Made by a program: the position numbers and the translations under genes
DNA from: Impatiens glandulifera
Lineage: Eukaryota; Streptophyta; Magnoliopsida; Ericales; Balsaminaceae
Direction of reading: 5' to 3'
Assembly: GCF_907164915.1 (NCBI RefSeq)
Contig: NW_025919167.1
Coordinates: forward strand, 1-64,000
Length of the DNA: 64,000 nucleotides
Part shown: positions 63,301 to 64,000 of the stretch, piece after piece
Layout: every line of letters starts with the position of its first letter
How positions within the stretch are numbered: the first letter of the stretch is position 1
The notes under the pieces: generated by a model
Seen by the model: only the letters and a program-made list of their open reading frames with translations
Database searches by the model: none
What the model was told of the DNA's origin: nothing

Positions 63301-64000
63301 CATTAATTTGTCGGGAGACTGACTACTTGGACCATGTGATTTCATAAGAATGGGTGGCTGTGGACACGTCTAAAACGTAGTAATTGAATCGTGGCCACAA
63401 CCGAGTAACCTGAAATAATTGAGGGTTTTTAAGGGACTCACAGGCTATTATAGAAGGTTCATAAAAAAATATGGATCCATTGTGGTTCCATTTACATTTC
63501 TATTGAAAAATGTAAGTTTGAATGGAATGAGACAACGACAAAGGACTTTAATGAGCTGAAAGGCGTAATGATGAGGCCAACGATACTCAAGTTACCAAAA
63601 TTTGAGCAAGAATTTGTCATTGAGACAAATACAAGTAAAATAGAAGTGGAGAAGTTTTAATACAGTAGGGATATCTTATTTGGGGTCAAGACTCAAGCCT
63701 CATCAACATATGAATGAGAGATGTTGATAGTATTACATGTGATTAAGAAATGGAGGAGTTGCTTACAATTTAAGCCATTCGTGATTTAAACATCTATTAG
63801 AGAAGAAAATTAAACACCCGAGTCAGAAGAAGTGGTTATACAAATTAGTGAGATTCAATTTTTCAATACAATATAAGAAGGGTAAGGAGAATTTAGTAAC
63901 ATATGCAATATCGAGACTTCTAGAAGAGTGATCTTACTCAGCAATATTAGAATTTTCATCAATTTTAATGAAAAAAATTGAGAAACCGTGGATTTAAGAT
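60388..64000 (+). mobile_element. Ty3/gypsy LTR retrotransposon, 5' part only (runs off the window)
   Basis: The 5' LTR is about 60,388-60,875 (ends TATAATTCTCA) and is the same family as the 47-57 kb element: GTAATCGTTCTTATTCTCTAC and CTAAACTCCCAACT match that LTR's complement. It contains a roughly 95-bp tandem duplication (60,500-60,690, AATTAGATTTTA-TA-A-AAGGGTGA twice). Internal remnants in order are gag (60,990-61,960, with KLDFSKFNGEEIDDWI), a degenerate zinc knuckle (about 61,957-61,990), protease-like VDSSNTHNF (62,170-62,200), RT (62,640-63,270, with FFDDILIY) and RNase H start (63,590-63,810). Stops and frameshifts are frequent. Confidence 0.85.
60990..63910 (+). pseudogene. Gypsy gag-pol remnants of the right-hand element
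   Basis: Open pieces at 60,990-61,193 (gag N-terminus), 62,009-62,245 (after the zinc knuckle, into protease) and 62,639-63,025 (RT palm start: GVIRKSYSPFFSPVVLVKKK, then WRLCIDYRRLNEVTIKNKF). After 63,025 the frame breaks, and RT resumes with the FFDD catalytic region near 63,190-63,215. The RNase H part near 63,600 (KLPKFEQEFVIET) is also broken. The element cannot encode an intact polyprotein here. Confidence 0.8.

Overview
This is nuclear DNA from a flowering plant, most likely a eudicot. It is strongly AT-rich, with spliced genes, long AT-rich intergenic DNA, (TA)n tracts, MITEs, a CACTA transposon and Ty3/gypsy LTR retrotransposons. I cannot name the species. No bacterial-style operons, CRISPR arrays, rRNA or tRNA genes were recognised.

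Layout. 1-9.6 kb: a partial segmental duplication. Copy A (about 1.5-3.83 kb) and copy B (about 7.2-9.78 kb) share promoter DNA and the first exon of the DXO1 gene, and a lipid-transfer-protein-like gene (5.3-5.7 kb, minus) lies between them. 9.6-14.8 kb: a complete 13-exon DXO1 gene (NAD-cap/decapping nuclease). 14.8-19.5 kb: intergenic repeats. 19.8-27.5 kb: a complete casein kinase 2 beta-subunit gene whose 4.4-kb third intron holds a decayed LTR element that itself holds a MITE. 29.4-30.8 kb: a complete RPL37a/eL43 gene (minus). 32.9-37.4 kb: a complete CLASSY3/4-type SNF2 gene (minus), preceded by a tandem array that looks like a multiplied 5'UTR exon. 41.3-41.9 kb: an intronless C2H2 zinc-finger/EAR repressor gene. 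43.8-46.1 kb: a large inverted array built from ACGT-rich words, resembling a foldback element. 46.4-64 kb: transposon-dominated DNA with a 3' fragment of CLASSY, a minus-strand gypsy element, a CACTA element (52,491-57,543, TGC target duplication) inside that gypsy's 5' LTR and carrying a rearranged FVE/MSI4 fragment, a second CLASSY copy with only its last exon intact in the window, and the start of a plus-strand gypsy element that runs off the end.

The ordinary genes are housekeeping (RNA cap metabolism, CK2 signalling, ribosome) plus one probable repressor. DXO1, CK2-beta and RPL37a close together match what I recall of Arabidopsis microsynteny. The less ordinary theme is RNA-directed DNA methylation: CLASSY proteins recruit Pol IV to transposons, and here the locus has been multiplied and broken by transposons, one of which carries part of another silencing-related gene (FVE/MSI4). 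Exon coordinates were read by hand from frame continuity, GT/GC-AG borders and recalled family sequence; none has been checked against transcripts.
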